Shown in pieces: positions 36,523 to 48,350 of a DNA stretch of 64,000 bases (its first letter is position 1; every line of letters begins with the position of its first letter). Source of the DNA: Patella vulgata (Eukaryota > Mollusca > Gastropoda > Patellidae). The DNA lies in NCBI RefSeq assembly GCF_932274485.2, contig NC_065885.2, forward strand, positions 31,819,062-31,883,061, read 5' to 3'. Made by a program: the position numbers and the translations under genes. The notes beneath the pieces were generated by a model. That model had not been told where the DNA came from and searched no databases. It saw only the letters and a list, made by a program, of their open reading frames with translations.

Positions 36523-36547
36523 TGACGTCACAATAAAGGTTACGTCA
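36523..36547 (-). promoter_or_regulatory. Candidate CRE pair upstream of the SHIPPO-repeat gene
   Basis: A perfect CRE palindrome TGACGTCA (36523-36530) and a one-mismatch TTACGTCA (36540-36547) lie 116 and 133 bp upstream of the exon 1 ATG. CREB/CREM-family factors bind this site, and CREM drives many post-meiotic sperm genes in vertebrates. That this promoter works so here is inference. Confidence 0.4.
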
Positions 36548-37066
36548 ATGCATAGTTTGTGGCGTGAACAAAATTGCTTCCTGTATTTCATTCATATTAT
36601 TTGGTCTGTTGTATGTAAGTACGTTCAATGATGTAATGCCTAACCCACATTTATATCACACTGCTAGTTACTAGCGGTTGACCTGGCGTAGCACGGGTAT
36701 AGCCATGAACCGGAAGTAGCACACCTCCGAAACCAGAAGCGGTAGGCCATCGCCACAAGGTGTTACTCCGCGGTCCGAGTTACCCCTCTATACACACCCA
36801 ATTTCAGCCCCGGGAGAATCCTAGTGTAGCCGCCAACCATGAACAAACGATAGTCACAGATATTAGTTAGGATCGATATAGGCATAGGGTATTTGGTTAT
36901 CATTTATAATATAATCCCTGTCGAAAATGTAAATTCCTCAATAGGCCTAGAATGCTTAGGCCTACCTTTTGATGAAATTACGGACTGTTATGTCTGACTC
37001 ATATTTTAGAGTAGAAAATGTTAGTTCGTTTTAAAGACTTTACTTGTTTCTTACACCAATATGTAT

Positions 37067-40000
37067 TATTGGTGTATACATAGACCAATATGTATGTATA
37101 GATTCAGATTAGAGTCAATGCGCCTGACAGACAGCTTGTTTTTTTGCTCTACAAAGATGGTGATTTTTACTGACAATTAATATATTGTCCAACTTGAAAA
37201 TCAGTGACATACAGTATTATGTGTTTCTAGATAGGTTGAATGAAAAATTGTAACATTGAAACATTTGGATTATGCATTTCCTGTGGATTTCTCAAATTCT
37301 ATTATGGATATTGGTGAATTCATTTCAGTATATATTTTTTGGGGGGGTTGGGGGGGGGGGCAGTTTCAACCTTACAATCAATCAGTGTAGTTATGTGTTT
37401 TTCTTACTCAAGAGATGAGTTGTTAGAATTTAATTCACATCATTATCTTAATCAAACAGTTTTCAACAAACTTAAGGAATTACATATTAGTGCTCATGTC
37501 AAAACTAATAGGGGAAAAAGAGGGGGTAGCAGAAAACAAAAGCCAGTACCAGTGATTAAAAGTATCATAAACAGAAACTCTGATTCATTTAACTGTGGTC
37601 ACAACAAACGTGTTATTAAATCTAATCTGACTTAAGTTCATCCTAAACCTAAATCTGAAGTGATTAAAATAAGACTCTTTAATGCTCAGTCATCCAGACA
37701 GAAAACTGTTGAAATCTCAGATAATATTATTGAGGATGATATTGATTCATTCTTTATTACTGAATCATGGTTACATGAATCTGGTGATGAAGCTAAAATT
37801 GCTGATCTTACGCCCCCATCATACAATTTCAAACATGCACCTCGTCTATGCTCTTCTGGAGGTGGCATCGCTGTGTTGCATACGCAAAATCTTGATGTCA
37901 AGTTCACAAAATCAGATCGATTTAGGTTTCCCTCGCTAGAAATACTTGAACTTTCACTTGTCCTTGGAAATCGTACTGTGCAACTGATATGTATATATAG
38001 AGCTCCACCATCAAAGGTCAGTAAACTAACTGATACTATATGCTATGCTGATCTGCCTTCTCTTTTTGACGAATGTCAAACAAAGAGGGGTGACCTTGTC
38101 ATAATAGGCGATTTCAATATTCATTATGAAAGCCAAGATAAGCCATTTACTAAAAAAAGTCATGGATCTGTTGGATTCAAACAATCTTATTCAACACATT
38201 CCATCGGCTACACATAAATCTGGTAACATATTGGATTGGATTATTACAAGACATTCTGATAATATTATTAGGGATGTTGTCGTCGAAGACAAACAGATGT
38301 CCGACCATTTCCTCATCACATTTGAACTTCTTTCCCCTAGACCCTCCAATGCAGCAACAACCATCCAATGTCGAAATATCAAAAAGTTATCTAGAGACGA
38401 TTTTAAATCTGATCTTGAAAATTCTATGCTCCTTACTGACCCTCCGGAAAATGTGGACGACTTGGTAGATCTCTTTAATGTAACTCTCAAAACGTTACTA
38501 GAAAAACATGCTCCTGTTTCAGTGAAACCCAAGCCAACAAACCCCTGGTATTCAAGTGAAATTCACCTGGCCAAAATCAAAAGGCGTAAAGTAGAGTGGA
38601 AGTGGCGGCAGGCCAAACTTGAAGTTCATCGACAGATCTACAATAAAGTCCGAAATGACACCAACCTTCTTATCACAATAATCTCATCTGTTCTAACGCA
38701 ATGTTTGGTCTCTTTGGAAGCAAAACAGAGATTGTGCTTCCACAAAATTCAGACGATGAAGAATTGGCTAATGAATACTTCACCAATAAGATCGTTAACG
38801 TGAGAAAGAGCCTTGATAATAACCCTTTAGATTATAAGGGTCGCAGTTTCGATGGGGATTGTTTGCTTACTTTTCACCCTTTCAATGATGCTGAACATTT
38901 GAAACTGATTCACATTTCCAAACCAACTTGGTGCCAACTAGATCCCGTTCCCACAAAGCTCATAATTGAGTTCTTGGATACGTTACTATCAACCATAATG
39001 AAGATTGTGAATCGCAGTCTTGTGTCTGGTGTGGTGCCCACTGTGTTTAAAACAGCAATCGTAAAGCCCTTGCCGAAGAAGTCAAATCTGGATATAAATG
39101 ACCTGAAAAGCTACAGGACTGTTTCAAACTTATCGTTTTTGTCCAAAATTCTTGAGAAAACATTCAAACAACGACTTGTGGAACATTTAAACTATAACGA
39201 TTTGTTGTACAAGTTCCAGTCTGCTTACAAGCCTTTTCACGCAACAAAGACAGCATTAAATTGTGTTTTGAATGAAATTAACATCATTGTAGATAATGGA
39301 AATGTTGCCTTATTGGTTTTACTTGATCTTTCTGCTGTTGTTGACACGCTTGATCCAACTGTATTGATAAACTGTCTTCATGACGAATTTGGACTAGATG
39401 GTACTGTGCTGAAGTGGTTTTCATCATATTCCTAGACAGAAGTCAATCAGTCATCGTGAAAGACAGTTATTCAACATCAGTGACCCTACAATGTGGCGTC
39501 CTTCGAGGATCCGTTTTGGGCCCCATCTTATTCACGCTCTATACTAGTCAACTTGGGCAGATCATAACAAACTTTAGTATTTCCCATGATATATATGCCG
39601 ATGATACCCAGTTACTTGATAGTGTTTACGAAACAATTCAATCCAATAATCCTCTTAAGAACATTGAAACATGTATCTCAAGTATAAAATCATGGATGGC
39701 TTTTAACAAGTTCAAACTAAATGACGATAAAACGGGAGTTATTCTAATTGGACCACCATCAAGAATATCAAAAATAAAAATAGATAACATTCAGGTAGGA
39801 AATTCTTTGATCAAACTCTCCAGTCAAGAAAAACTCTTGCAGTATATTTTAGATTGTAACAACAGCATGATTACTCACATGAACCATCTTACTAAAACAT
39901 GCTACTATCATATCAAGAACATTAGTAGTATTCGTCATCTTCTCACAATTGAAGCCACAGCTACACTCGCTCGCTCGCTAATTAGACTATTGTAATAGTC

Positions 40001-40508
40001 TCCTCCTCGGTGTCTCAAAAGAATTATTACAAAGGCTGGAAAAAATTCAAAATTCAGCGGCTCGACTAGTCACAAATGTTCCTGTTAGAACCAGTATAAA
40101 CCCTGCATTAAAATCACTTCATTGGCCCTGTATGGCTGAAAGAATTGACTTTAAAATTCTATTTATTGTGTATCGTTGTTTAAATGGAACTGGCCCTGCA
40201 TACTTGAATGATATTTTCAGACTTTACCAACCACCAAGAAATTTTAGATCTCAGTCTCAACTTAGTTGTGTCTACATGGAAGTTGAAATCATTCGGATTC
40301 AAGTCCTTGGAAGTTGCAGCTGCATTTAAGTGGAATTCAGTACCCGTATCTCTCAATTCTGCCCCGTCACTAACAATGTTTAAATCACATTTAAAGACCT
40401 ATCTGTTTGACAGTTCATACAGATGAACTTAGTTTTGTTTGAGCAGACACTTTGTTCTGGAGTTTAGCGCAATATAAGAATCCTTATTATTATTATTATT
40501 ATTATTAT
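37067..40508 (+). mobile_element. CR1/L2-like non-LTR retrotransposon (LINE), decayed
   Basis: In order: an endonuclease (37660-38217, ESWLHES and DLVIIGDFNIHYES), its end in another frame (38126 on, LDWIITRHSDN and SDHFLITFELL), reverse transcriptase (38701-39435, VKPLPKKSNLD, LKSYRTVSNLSFLSKILEKT; then 39414-39995, RGSVLGPILFTLYTSQL and the catalytic YADD at 39594-39605), and the C-terminal domain (about 40010-40426, SLHWPCMAERIDFKILF and FKSHLKTYLF). At least four frame changes show it is dead. The 3' tail is (TTA)n at 40484-40508. A basic segment at 37339-37635 may be the end of ORF1. The exact 5' end is unclear. Inserted in the LTR element's left LTR. Confidence 0.85.
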
Positions 40509-43500
40509 GACGGCTCGCTCGCAGACGTCGATATCTGTGCGCACAGCATGTAAATACTGCGTTACATATATTTAAAGGCACATTCCCATGTACATATTTT
40601 GCTTTATTACACTATTTTGCCTATACCGGTTTTTTAGGACTTCGAATTTTGTCTAATGGTTTGGATTGTTCGTGCTTGGTTTTATTTTATATAACATTTT
40701 CCCCCTTTTTTAAAGAAACGTTTATATGCATACAAGTTATTACTTAGTTGAAATAAAAGGACAGTGTGCAATTAACTGTTTGAAACATTTTTACTTTAAA
40801 TATCACTTATTTGTATGAACTTAACTGTTAGCAATAATAATTATTTAAAAACATTAGTCTTTCAAATATCTGGGAGGTCTCCGAATTCTATTAGGATCTA
40901 TTGGGATCGGTGGTGGATCGTTGTGGACTGCCGTTGTACTGGGAAGCATGGGATTACAACTGGACCGTGCTTTGATAAAACAAATCTTCTTGCATTCCAT
41001 GTTGTACCATCATCTACTCTGAATATGAATCTCCGACTATCTTTATGATACAATGAGGATTCGAAAATGCCGGAGAGAGTTTATGTGATCTGATTGGACG
41101 TTTAACACGAACAAAGTCTCCAACTCTGAACTTCGATTTTACAGCATTACGGTTACTATCAACATACTGTTTGACTTTGTTTTGTTGACTTGCTATGTGT
41201 CTTCACATCTGACGCAAGTCTGGTTTACTTGAAGTACAATCAGAATCTGAAGATGGTTTTAGCTGGAGAAGTATGCGTCAAACCTTGCCTGGATGACCAT
41301 CATGTGACATTTGCAGGACACGCTCTTGCAATGAAGACGGAATAACAGCACGAAAACCACGAGATATACACGAACGATTAAATAAGGTAAGTTCATCCTT
41401 ATGAGTGTGGTATACTCTGAGTTCTGGTTTAACTTGTTCTGGCCAGTCGTCTTGAATGTAAGCTCTCAGCTGTTGAAGTTCTGAAGACGTAACAAGACAA
41501 TTCAGGTTAATATCCATATCACCAGTATCAGAATCCAGACTGTTTATTGACTGGCTGGAGGTTATGAGTCTACTGAGCATATCCGCGACTATAAAATGAT
41601 ATCGGAGCAATCTTTCGGCTCATCTGTACATATGTAGAGGACGATGCCCAGAACCAGTCGTCGAGAGCAGTGTTTTAAGTGCTTTGTGATCTGTTTGTAG
41701 GATGAAATGTCGACCATACAGGAACATATGCCAATGCTCTGCAGCATGAATACATGCTAGGGCTTCTCTTTCACTTGTTAAGTATTTCCGTTCCGCTGAA
41801 GAAAGTGTTTTAGATGTAAAAGCGACTGGTTTCTCAGTGCCATTGACAATTTGTGACATGACAGCTCCCAGAGCATACCCTGATGCATCGGTCGTAACAT
41901 AGGTTGTAGCGTCAGGATTAAAATGAGCTAGGATCGGTGGAGATAAAATCTTTTGCTTCAACTAGGTAAAAGCACTTTTCTGACTTTCTGCCCATTCCCA
42001 ATGCATGGCTTTACGAAGTAGCTTTCTCCGAGGTTCGGTAGTATCTGCATAGAAAGGAACAAATTTCAGGTAAAGATTTGTTGTTCAAATAAAAGACTGT
42101 AGTTCCGTGACGTTGGTTGGTTCAGGAAGTTTAATTATAGCCTTGGTGCTGGAGATCAATGGTAAGACACCATTAGCAGAAACGCGAAAACCAACAAAAT
42201 CTGTCTGATTTTGTCCAAACTGGCATTTTTCCACATTAAGCGTTAGCTTATGGTCAGAAAGTTTACGTAAGACGGCAGAAAGACGTTTCAATTCCTTGGA
42301 AACTTCATCCCTAACCTTCGCAGTTTTTGTGAAACAGGTGCAATGTTTGGATTCACCCTTGGTTTGTGAACAAATGGAGTGATTTTACCGAAACCGGAAA
42401 TAGACTCGGAAAATCAATCAACATACTGATTGTGTTTACATCCGAGCATGGTCAAGGTTGTCTTACAAACTGGAAAACAAGACGATTAAATAAGTCAACA
42501 CAAGTCAACACGAATTAAATTGCTGCAGTGTTTGACAATATAAAATTGAAAGTTTGGTATAAGCTGTTCTTGAGAGTGAACCGGCAAGTAGACAATCCCA
42601 ACTGTTGGAATAACACTTCCATTGTAACTACATGTAGTTAAAGCTTGTGTGGCAGATTTTAAAGGAAAGGTTTGAAAGTTTTGGTCATATGTAAATTCGA
42701 TTAGAATTAATACTTTGGCATCCAAATCCATCAATAGGTCTACATCGACATCATTTATGTTGAGACATCTGTAAGACACTGTGAGTTGGCCTGTGGAACT
42801 GGAAGTTGAACTTGTCTGACAGAGTTTTCTTGACCTGAGTTCCGGCACATTTTCCCAAAATGACCCTTATGTTGACATCTGTGTCTTTTTTTAGTTTTGA
42901 TAGCCCCGAACAAACCGCTGCAGTTTCGACCTTTTTCGAATCCACCATAGCACTCTCAATTTGCTCGGCCAATAAAACTGCATTTGATAGTGTTAACGTA
43001 TCTGGCTCCATTAACAAACGTTCACGTATTCTTTGAGAATTTGTCTTTTCAATGAGCTGATCCCAGATCATTTCATTTGGCAGAGCACAAAGTTCTTGTA
43101 AGGTGGCTACGTAGTTTGTGACTGACTCGCCTGACCTTTGACCTCTTTGACGAAAACGATACCGTTGCATAATGACTGAAGTTTTTGGTCCAAAATGTGC
43201 TTCTAGTTTACGAACTGCTTCAAGAAACGTTGGGCATTCACCTAAAGAGTGAAAAATACGCTGCCCTTCTGCGCCAAGACATTGCAACAACACGTATTTG
43301 TGATACGTTTCGGTAATCAATACCTCCTACGGTGAATAAATCCCACACCCCTTCTCAGTCATAGACTTGCATCTTGTAGAGCATTTCCGACAGTCAATTT
43401 TTCAAAATACCCCCACAAGGACTCGCTACTTTGGCGCTCACAAGGGGAATTCGTTGAGGTTCGGAAGTCCGTTCGTTTGACATTTTGTTCTCTGGTCGGA

Positions 43501-44125
43501 TAAACTAGTGATCTGGCGACGGGCGGTATCTGGTCAGATCTATTTATCTCAACGATCGGTACCTGACTGAATACTGTCAGACAGTATTTCCGGCAGTCTA
43601 TTTTTCAAAATTTTCTTGGGGAGGTTCCCCCATACCCTCCGTAAAGACTCCCTACTTTGACGCTCCTGAGTGAGCTTCGTCGAGGTTCGCAAGTCCGTTC
43701 GTTTGACACTTTACCTCAACGATCAGTACCTGAAATACTGCCAGATTTTATTTCCGGCAACTTGTTTTTCAAAATTTTCTGGGGGAGCCCCCCTACACCT
43801 ATTTGAAGCTCGTCCCTTTGCCCCCTTAACCTTGGACTTTGCCCCAGCTTTGCCCCTCCAACCACCGACGGCTAGCGCCGCCACTGCAACAACACTGCAC
43901 GTTTGCGAGCATCTGCGACATCTTCCGTGTCGAAGTTCGTGGCGATCATATACGTTTCAAATCCACTGTATCAGCCATTCCACGGGACTGTAGGCTCCCC
44001 TGGTGTAGAAAGAAATGGTGTGGGTGGTGGGAGGTGTAACTCCGCCACCCTCGTCGACAAATGTTATGTTTGACTCATATTTCAGAGTAGAAAATGTTAG
44101 TTCGTTATAAAGACATTATTTGTTT

Positions 44126-44352
44126 AACGTGACTATTGTTACGACGAGTCTGAGCCAAGTTTAGAACGAATTCCAAAATGGCTGCCAATCTCCAAAACAC
44201 CAGCTTTGAAAAAGGAGCAGTATTTTCAACTTTTTCAGAACTGAGGCAGCAATTAAGAGATGGGAAGGGTTAGGGTTACGACAATTTTTACGACTATTCA
44301 GTTTTTAACTTCGCCGATGGAGGGCTGGGAAAGCATCGTCGTAACAATAGCC
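44126..44352. mobile_element. 227-bp inverted-repeat element in the right LTR
   Basis: Perfect 15-bp inverted repeats CTATTGTTACGACGA lie at 44133-44147 and 44336-44350. TGTTT at 44121-44125 and 44353-44357 fits a target duplication, since the other LTR has a single TTGTTTC here. No coding capacity. Confidence 0.75.
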
Positions 44353-44475
44353 TGTTTCATACATCAATATGGCGGCTCGCTCGCAGACGTCGATATCTGC
44401 GCGCGCAGCCTGTAAGTGCTGCGTTACATATATTTAAAGGCCCATTCTCATGTACATATCAGATACAACACGGAC

Positions 44476-45180
44476 CACCTGACATCAAAGATATTCCGGA
44501 ATCCGGATAGGCTACTACCTAACACTAATAGCATTGCCTAGTCATGGGCACACGTTCTTTATCTGGCACCTATGCTGGCACTAAGGCTCTTTCTCGGTCA
44601 GGCACTTTTCCGTCGTGGCCCATTTTGTCAAACGTTTAATAATACGAACGAATACAGAAACTGTATTAGAACTAATCATTTTATAAAATTCACGAAAGAT
44701 TAAATTTAGTTAAGAGACTGTTAAATTATTCAACAGAAAAGTCATAACTATAGCGCTATTTTGTCTCTCAGATATTGCATTTTTTTAAACTTTAGTGTGA
44801 CTCAGTACCCGGTTTGGCTTAGTACCGTAGGTCTATGCCTAACTTATTAATAGATATTCTTCCAGATATACATCAAAACCTCTGGAAATATGAATAGTTC
44901 ATAAGTTTTGATATTCAGTCTATTTAACCATGAAATATTCGGCAGATCATCCGTGTCAGTAAGCATTAAAATCAACACCCGAAGTCCAATGCGTACGTGT
45001 TGGAACCCTCCGGGACTAAATGCCTAGTGAAAGATGTCTGCACTTTTTATTCAAATAATCAATAGGCCTATTTCCATATAATGCTTGGTTTAGCTCGGGG
45101 TAAAACATTGATTTATTTCAAATCTGAAAGGATTTAACGAAATCCCACATGTTGGTATTAAATGGTATTAAATTTCATTA
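44476..45180. other. No gene recognised
   Basis: No splice-bounded exon, RNA gene or known repeat seen between the LTR element and the palindromic cluster. Confidence 0.5.
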
Positions 45181-45184
45181 TTTA

Positions 45185-46335
45185 AACATACCTTATATAA
45201 TGCAATAGCTAAACATTACAGGTCTTTCTTTAGACCTGAAATGTTATCTTAATTTTTAATTAGACATTAATTTAACATACATTATGCAAGAGCTAAATCG
45301 GCCTATTAGAGGCCTTTCTTTAGGCCTGAAATGTAATATAAACTATTAATTAGACATTTAATAAAGATACATTATGTAAGACGTAGATAAAGAACTAGCC
45401 ATTCTTGCTATAATAGTTCGAAAGAAGATGATGTAAAATGAATAATTTGAAAATTTCATTCAAATTACTTCATTGCAAGCGAAGATATTAGCCTTTGAAA
45501 GTTTGACAGACGTGTGCAATAATTTCAACCACCGTACTGGTTGATCGAAGCTAAGTCTCGGTCCTCCATATTTGATTAAATCAAAGTATCGCTGAACCAT
45601 TCTAATCTGTTTAATATCGGATAAATCTGATGCCATCGAGAGTTGATTAAGGCCTGGATCAGTTAATTAATGTCTAATTAATACTTTTAGAAACACTTCA
45701 GGCCTAAAGAAAGACCTGCAATAGGCAGATTTAGCTCTTGCATAATGCATGTTTAACAAAACAAGACCATAATCAACTCTCGATCGCACCGCACCGGATA
45801 CTCGAGATTTTAACTAAATTAGAACGGTGCGCCATTTAAAAATTTAATTTAAAAATGGGAAAGCGAGGCTTAGTCTCGAATATACATGTGCCCTGGTTGC
45901 CACTACGCACACATCTTGTCAAAACTACAAACAGTGATAACTGGGTTCAGAATGAAGTAATTTGAATGAAATTTTCAATATTTTCATTTTACATTATCTA
46001 TTTTTGAGCTATTATAGCAGTAATGGTCAGCTCCTTATCTAAATCTTACATAATGAATCTTTAACTTATCCAGACCATAATCAACTCTCGATGCCATCGC
46101 TAGCCTGCGATATTAACTGGATTTGAATACATTTTGTGGTGGATGATTTAACGTCAAAGTGGATAATCAAGACTTTGTTTTTTTTATCGTACCGACTCTA
46201 GTAATGATGATCAAGGCTAGGCCTAAAATTTAATCGCTAATATCTCGGTTCAGAGAGGATTTTCAGCATAAAATTATTCTCCTTACGTTATATATTTTTT
46301 TTAACTATTATAGCGAGAACCGCCAACTTTTTATC
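45185..46335. repeat. Palindromic cluster of dispersed repeat family R
   Basis: Around a centre near 45650, minus-oriented copies (45190-45640) face plus-oriented ones (45660-46080, and a third copy to 46335). A roughly 95-bp sub-unit with CAGGCCTAAAGAAAGACCTG and AGCTCTTGCATAATG occurs twice on the left and once on the right. The family also occurs at 21170-21580, and a fragment lies at 27820-27870. Confidence 0.75.
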
Positions 46336-46739
46336 TGATCCCCCATAATACCCCGTTAATCTACAATGCCTGGCTATTGTTGACTATATTACATGTATTT
46401 ATTCAACATGTTACGAAAATCAATATAAAATATATATTTTACGTGAAAAATTAGGATTTAAGAGACATGTCATATAATTTATCACCACGACAAGTAAATA
46501 ATGTTTATGATTTATGCAAATACTGCCCGATCGACCTTGACCTCAATGTAACATTTCGTTTAAAATGTCCACGAAATCGAGGTCTTCAATGTTGTTCTTT
46601 AGGTTTATTTTACGAAAACATAAAATTCATCGACACGGGTCCTGTGCCCAGAGACATTCCAACTTTATAAATTAATTTGTTTCAATGGCATTTAGTAAAT
46701 GAACAAGAGTATACAGGTCACAATTCTATGGAATACAAT

Positions 46740-46830
46740 TACTGCTTAGTACTGAGCGACGTTTCGACTAGGTTTCTCTAGTCATTATCAAGCAATGATA
46801 AAATATGAAAATATGATAAGGCAATATATA
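46740..46830 (-). repeat. Penelope-like terminal motif, possible ribozyme relic
   Basis: The minus strand reads GACTAG-AGAAAC-CTAGTC-GAAACGTCGC: a 6-bp stem-loop followed directly by GAAAC-GTC. This arrangement resembles the terminal region of Penelope-like retroelements, some of which carry hammerhead ribozymes. The CUGANGA core is imperfect (TTGATAAT) and no reverse transcriptase is nearby, so this is tentative. Confidence 0.35.
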
Positions 46831-47580
46831 ACTAAGTATTGTTTATTGCTGAAAGTTATATAACTTATAGCAAATACAATAAATAAATAAATACAAATGT
46901 ACTGTAAAGGTACAAATAGTATAAAACAATATAGCTTCTAGAATAGACTGTCGCTTAATAAATGATAAATGTATATATTTTGTTAATGACTTTAAAATAA
47001 CTGGTGATGTGAAAGACACTATATGGAATACTATATTGCTGTAATTTACAGACTTGAAGGTACTTATACCCCGACAATAAATAATAGATGACGCGATGAT
47101 TTTGTTATGCTGCGTGTAGGCGCTTCATATCCGCCAAAGAAGTTGAACGACAGAAGTTCTAATAATTGATATACGGCGTAGTTTCGGTTTTTACTTTTTC
47201 TCAGAAAAAAAAGACAAATAAATAAGAATGCAGTCCCCTGACACCCACACTACTCAGATAGCTGTATATTTAAGTAGGCTAATGGTTACTCTGGCAAACA
47301 GCCATTGCTAATGGTCATTGCACGTTTTGTCAAGGGAAATTCGTTTATCAATAATTAGAAAAAACAAGCTTTTGTAATCTTATATTACTATTTATTCTAT
47401 TTGTCTGATTCTTGGTAATAGGAGGTGCTCGAAATTTCATAGCCTTCTTTAAAACAAATAATCCAATAAATACTGGCGAAAGTCACGATAACTAGGTAAC
47501 TTGAAATATAAATAGCAGGAACAGTTAAAATATGAAATGAAATATTTGAAGCGGATCAACACGCAGTCGTTGGTGCAGGT
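46831..47580. other. No gene recognised
   Basis: AT-rich, short frames only. Confidence 0.5.
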
Positions 47581-47584
47581 GCTG

Positions 47585-47722
47585 TGTCTAGGGGTGCGGT
47601 CCCGCTAAATGGCAACATCATTGACACTCCAATTTTACTCGGCCAACACCGGGGACGAACCTTAGTCCCCCTTGTTAGCTAGCCAGCGTATTACTCAGTA
47701 AGCCATCGCGGCCCCTCTGACA
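47585..47722 (-). mobile_element. SINE family C with tRNA-like head
   Basis: On the minus strand GGGGCCGCGATGGCTTACTG gives an A-box-like start and AAGGTTCGTCCCCGG a B-box-like element about 45 nt on. Not a folded tRNA gene: the acceptor stem does not close. Confidence 0.6.
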
Positions 47723-48249
47723 TATAATATAAATAAATAGACAGATAAATAAATAAAAAAAGTGATAAGCGATATTTTCGTATTTAAACCCTACAACAAA
47801 GATTTTATGCATATCACATTTAACACGAAACATCATTTCGCCAAGGAAAATATCTAACAACATTTAGATTGATATTGAATAACATGTAATCGATTAATCG
47901 ATCCCAGAAGCCCTTGATTACATTTCTACCTTATTTAAGTTATCATAGTAAATTCATAATAACCAGCTAGATTTGCTTTCACATCACGCACACAATCAAT
48001 TTATATTGAAACCGATTTATTCTTAATGATTTAATTTTTATTTTCAATGAACTTAATTGAATCTTATTCTCGAGTGTTTATATGCGATTGATTAATCGAT
48101 CAAATGAAAAAAAATACAATTTCACGATTGCTGGGAATGTGGATCTTTCACGATTCATTCCAACATTTTGGGAATTGTATATGATTAGAATGCATAGTTT
48201 ATGTACAGAACCTGTTTGAGTGTCATGTGACCTGTCCATAAGGTTTAAA

Positions 48250-48350
48250 AACCTTCAATAATGTTCACTGATTTTGGAAACCGTCAATAATGTTTACTGC
48301 TTTTGGAAACCTTCAAAAATGTTTACTGCTTTCGGAAACCTTCACTGCTT
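48250..48350. repeat. Minisatellite, 29-bp unit, three and a half copies
   Basis: AACCTTCAATAATGTTCACT and two variants follow one another, each ending in TTTTGGAA or TTTCGGAA. Confidence 0.85.

Larger units (their letters stand above)
36986..44470 (-). mobile_element. Old Ty3/Gypsy-type LTR element, broken, with nested insertions
   Basis: Both outer ends carry a 5-bp target duplication CGGAC (36981-36985 and 44471-44475). The LTRs begin TGTTATGT (36986 and 44062) and share the block CGGCTCGCTCGCAGACGTCG. The left LTR is divided by a LINE and the right by a short inverted-repeat element. Minus-strand parts, in element order, are a gag-like region (about 42.75-43.32 kb), protease/RT remnants (about 42.1-42.85 kb), RNase H (about 41.6-41.96 kb, with TDASGYALGA) and the start of an integrase region (about 41.3-41.6 kb). 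The coding region is broken in several places. By eye about 10 differences are seen over roughly 140 compared LTR bases, so it is old. Confidence 0.85.

Noticed and set aside
43670-44039. Plus-strand frames of 66-107 codons
   Set aside because: They lie antisense within the non-coding inner part of the LTR element and show no motif.
46467-46670. Plus-strand frame of 67 codons with several Cys residues (CKYCPIDLDL)
   Set aside because: It might be a last exon, but there is no good acceptor phase support, no family match and no neighbouring exon.
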